Position numbers and translations under genes: made by a program
Shown: piece by piece, positions 61,866 to 64,000 of the stretch
Layout: each line of letters begins with the position of its first letter
Position numbering within the stretch: the first letter of the stretch is position 1
From: Macrothele yani
Taxonomy: Eukaryota; Arthropoda; Arachnida; Araneae; Macrothelidae
Direction of reading: 5' to 3'
Length of the DNA stretch: 64,000 bases
Assembly (NCBI GenBank): GCA_039090855.1
Contig: CM077025.1
Span: forward strand, 98,312,489-98,376,488
The notes under the pieces: model-generated
Databases searched by the model: none
What the model saw: the letters and a program-made list of their open reading frames with translations, nothing else
Told to the model about the DNA's origin: nothing

Positions 61866-62661
61866 GAAAAAAATTATGAATTCGTCCGCCGACTTCCCCA
61901 CCCACAATCGAGCCCAACGAGGGAGAGCCGGAGGTCCGCAAGCCCAAATGGACGCAGGACACGGCTCTAGGGATAGCAAGCGGATATAGCAAGTTGATAG
62001 GGCAGACATGCGCTCGGCGTGCACCCAGACTTTCCCATGCCTGGGGAACACCCCTTTGGCATGCCGACCCTATCCCCAGACTCACCCTGTCGTGCGAAAC
62101 GACAAGCCGTTAGAGGTCTGGGCTCCACTCGGCCACAGGCCTCATTGACTAGGAGTGGGTTAGTTCCCAGCCGCCCGTTTAGGGTGAAGCAGGGGGCAAA
62201 GAGGAGTGTTGGCAACTGGCGACAACAACACCCAGGCCACCAGAAACCTCAGCTTCCAGCATCCCCTTTTCCACCTTATGGGTCACCGCACACGGCAAAC
62301 GTGCAGGCTAGTCTAGCTAACCGGCTCGGAAAAACAAAGAAAGGAACATGAAATGGAGAAGACAGGAAAGAAAACGAGAAACTAAAATCCTGAGCTGGCG
62401 CATAATCACAACCTCAGCAACCTACAACTGAGGCGGGTTCATGTCAAGTGAAAAAACATAAAAAATGTGAAAATCATCACACATAGTACATGTTGGCTCG
62501 GGTCGTGGGGACGCCATCCCCCAGCAGCTGGATGAACAGCTGTCCATTCGGTGATGTAATCGTTCAAGACGAAATGACAAAATGATCCGTCACAAGGTCA
62601 GCTCGGGCCGTGGGGGCGCCGCTCCCCAAATAACTGGAAAACCAGTTATCCCCGTGCGGGG
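61866..62661 (-). promoter_or_regulatory. 5' leader/internal promoter region of the I-type element
   Basis: GC-richer than its surroundings. A direct repeat about 108 bp apart is visible on the plus strand (GGCTCGGGTCGTGGGGACGC at 62493 and AGCTCGGGCCGTGGGGGCGC at 62602), each followed by an inverted repeat (CAGCTGGATGAACAGCTG; AACTGGAAAACCAGTT). Non-LTR elements carry their promoter here; the repeats could be promoter or RNA-structure units. No initiator motif is certain. Confidence 0.6.
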
Positions 62662-62673
62662 ACTGGCGGAGTG

Positions 62674-63130
62674 AGAACAAGTTACTAAAATCATGCAATG
62701 CATTGATTATGATACGCTTTCAAACATACCAGGAGTCATTACTCAACTACATGTATTACTCAAGTTATGAGGATAATGGCTGTGGTATAAATCTCGCTCC
62801 TGTGCCATGACCTTTAACCCCATTTCGATGATATTCAACAGAACCAGTTCAGTAAAGCTCCAGAACAACACGATAAAGTTTTGTCGCAATCGAAGCAATT
62901 TTACGTAAGTTATGACTCATAAGGGCGATGGAATGGATCCCGCTCCTACGTCCTGACCCTTGACCCCATTTCGCCCATTTTCAAAAGGATTCCTCCCCAG
63001 TTTGTCCCCCACCACATACTGAATTTTCATCGAAATCGAACCATTTTTACGCGAGGTATCGTGCGGACAGACAGACAAAGCTGCATCATATACACTTCTT
63101 CAACCTACGGTTGGAAAGCGTAAAAAAGCA
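62674..63130 (+). repeat. 146-bp repeat family, array 3 (two units)
   Basis: The leader AAATCATGCAATGCATTGAT at 62690, then unit starts at about 62794 and 62940 (about 147 bp apart) with the same TGACC.TT.ACCCCATTTCG and CATCGAAATCGAACCATTTT blocks. It ends ATCGTGCGGACAGACAGAC and CTTCTTCAACCTACGGTTGG. The order is the same as arrays 1 and 2. Confidence 0.82.
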
Positions 63131-63619
63131 ACAGACCCTATGATTAGATACGGTGGGCTCTATCGGTAGGGCAGATAAACACTGTTCTGTTTGCATGTCA
63201 TAGTTTGCCTAATCGACGTTTCCTAAATTTTCATGATCCTAATTAGCAGGACACAAGATCAAAGTAAGTTGGGACCAGTAAATTCTTCTTCCAGTTAGTA
63301 CGGAAATAAATGGTCGAAAAATAATTTTCGACACCTGTATCTACTAGATTGGAAAGTACTCGCACAACGGGGAGGTCAGAAAGTCCTTAACAGAAACCTG
63401 AAAAAAAAAAAACCTTCTCCAGCATCTATGCAAAGTTGCAGACGTCTACGCCAATTATGGAATGCTTAACCCGTCTTTGGTCGCTGCATGTTGAGCAACG
63501 CCAGTGGTCGCACGCTACAGCTTTTCTCACACGAACTTTTTTCAATGTTTTAACTAATCTACTCAATAATAACACTTCAGAATTCTTTCTTCGAAAGAAA
63601 CATAGTTTGTGAAAATAGG
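63131..63619. other. unassigned region
   Basis: An A-run is at 63401-63412. Nothing recognised. Confidence 0.5.
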
Positions 63620-63910
63620 AATTTATCGGCGACGATTCGAATACGCGTCTCCTCGCTCCGGATTGAGTTGTTCTACCCGACTAAGCTACACCAACGGAAT
63701 ATATGGCTGCAGATTTGTTCCCTTGAGAAGTGCTTGACCTCTGTAGTGCATCGCGTCATTTCCTTTCAATTTCATTTCCTCTTAATTTCTTTTACGAAGC
63801 TAAGAAAGAATTTTCATTAATTCCAGACGATGTGTAGAGCAAACACCACGCATTTTTCAAAGAACCTGATAGCCAGTAGATCCGATTTCCACAGTAACAC
63901 TTTTAAAAAT
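63620..63910 (-). repeat. tRNA-like module, family C, copy 7, and a leader of a further copy
   Basis: The tRNA-like part 63628-63698 has CGATTCGAATACGCGTCTCC, GCTCCGGATTGAG and ACTAAGCTACACCAACGG on the plus strand. At 63808-63900 the leader (TTTTCATTAATTCCAGACGA, CACGCATTTTTCAAAGAACC, AGCCAGTAGATCCGATTTCC) begins another module that breaks off before its tRNA-like part. Confidence 0.68.
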
Positions 63911-64000
63911 TGGTACTTAGAAAGATTACGTGCGGGAAGCGACCGTGTGCCAAGCGACCCTGTGGAAAATCCTGCGCGAAGCGATCCTGTTATGTTTTAT

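Larger units (their letters stand above)
56640..62661 (-). mobile_element. I-type non-LTR retrotransposon, full length (~6.0 kb), inactive
   Basis: A 12-bp duplication ACTGGCGGAGTG flanks it (56628-56639, 62662-62673). The 3' end at the left is a CCAA-type tail (seen as GGTTGGTTGGTTGGTTG). Order on the minus strand: 5' leader 62661-61866, ORF1 with zinc knuckles, a short gap, and ORF2 with endonuclease, reverse transcriptase and RNase H, then a 3' untranslated region 56893-56640. It inserted into sequence continuous with the 146-bp family leader. Confidence 0.92.

Overview
The window is animal (metazoan) nuclear DNA, most likely from an arthropod, and is almost entirely a graveyard of transposable elements and tandem repeats. 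The evidence is the crowd of Tc1/mariner elements flanked by TA, hAT elements with 8-bp target duplications, Penelope-like and RTE-like retroelement pieces, tRNA-derived SINEs with poly-A tails, a full-length I-type non-LTR retrotransposon and many microsatellites. I see no operon, no bacterial signal and no convincing host exon. The arthropod assignment is inference from the mix of families, not from a marker gene.

Layout. 1-3.4 kb: a tandem tRNA-like repeat unit, an RTE 3' scrap, two foldback structures and the 3' end of another non-LTR element. 3.4-13.3 kb: a deeply nested stack. A Penelope-like element (PLE) with GIY-YIG coding remains and hammerhead-like motifs is interrupted by a Tc1-like element and a hAT element, and a second Tc1-like element sits at the junction between this PLE and an RTE-like copy. 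That RTE copy is itself split by a hAT element carrying a ~150-bp repeat array. 14.2-16.8 kb: a Tc1 element next to a DD41D-type element. 16.8-22.7 kb: tRNA-like repeats, a foldback, a hAT with perfect target duplication, a 46-bp minisatellite and the tandem tRNA-like unit again. 22.8-28.9 kb: a mariner split by a Tc1 element, then two more Tc1 copies. 29-33.6 kb: a modular composite of 98-bp arrays, tRNA-like modules and ~150-bp arrays, followed by a mariner. 34.1-43.6 kb: a second DD32E Tc1-like copy, an RTE copy, a palindromic mariner dimer, several SINEs, a 146-bp repeat family and two hAT insertions. 43.6-49.5 kb: mostly unassigned DNA with a purine tract and a 32-bp minisatellite. 49.5-55.7 kb: the only intact transposase gene (DD36E spacing), a hAT-like scrap, an RTE copy, a second DD36E-spaced pseudogene and two DD41D-type elements. 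56.6-62.7 kb: a ~6-kb I-type retrotransposon with a 12-bp target duplication. The end returns to the 146-bp and tRNA-like families.

Nearly every coding region is dead through nonsense codons or frameshifts. The value of the window is in element structure, nesting order, catalytic-residue spacing and RNA-level motifs. I did not find a convincing new biological system. The closest candidates are the hammerhead-like motifs of the PLE copies, the palindromic mariner that would give double-stranded RNA, the DD32E-spaced transposon family and the tandem tRNA-containing repeat.
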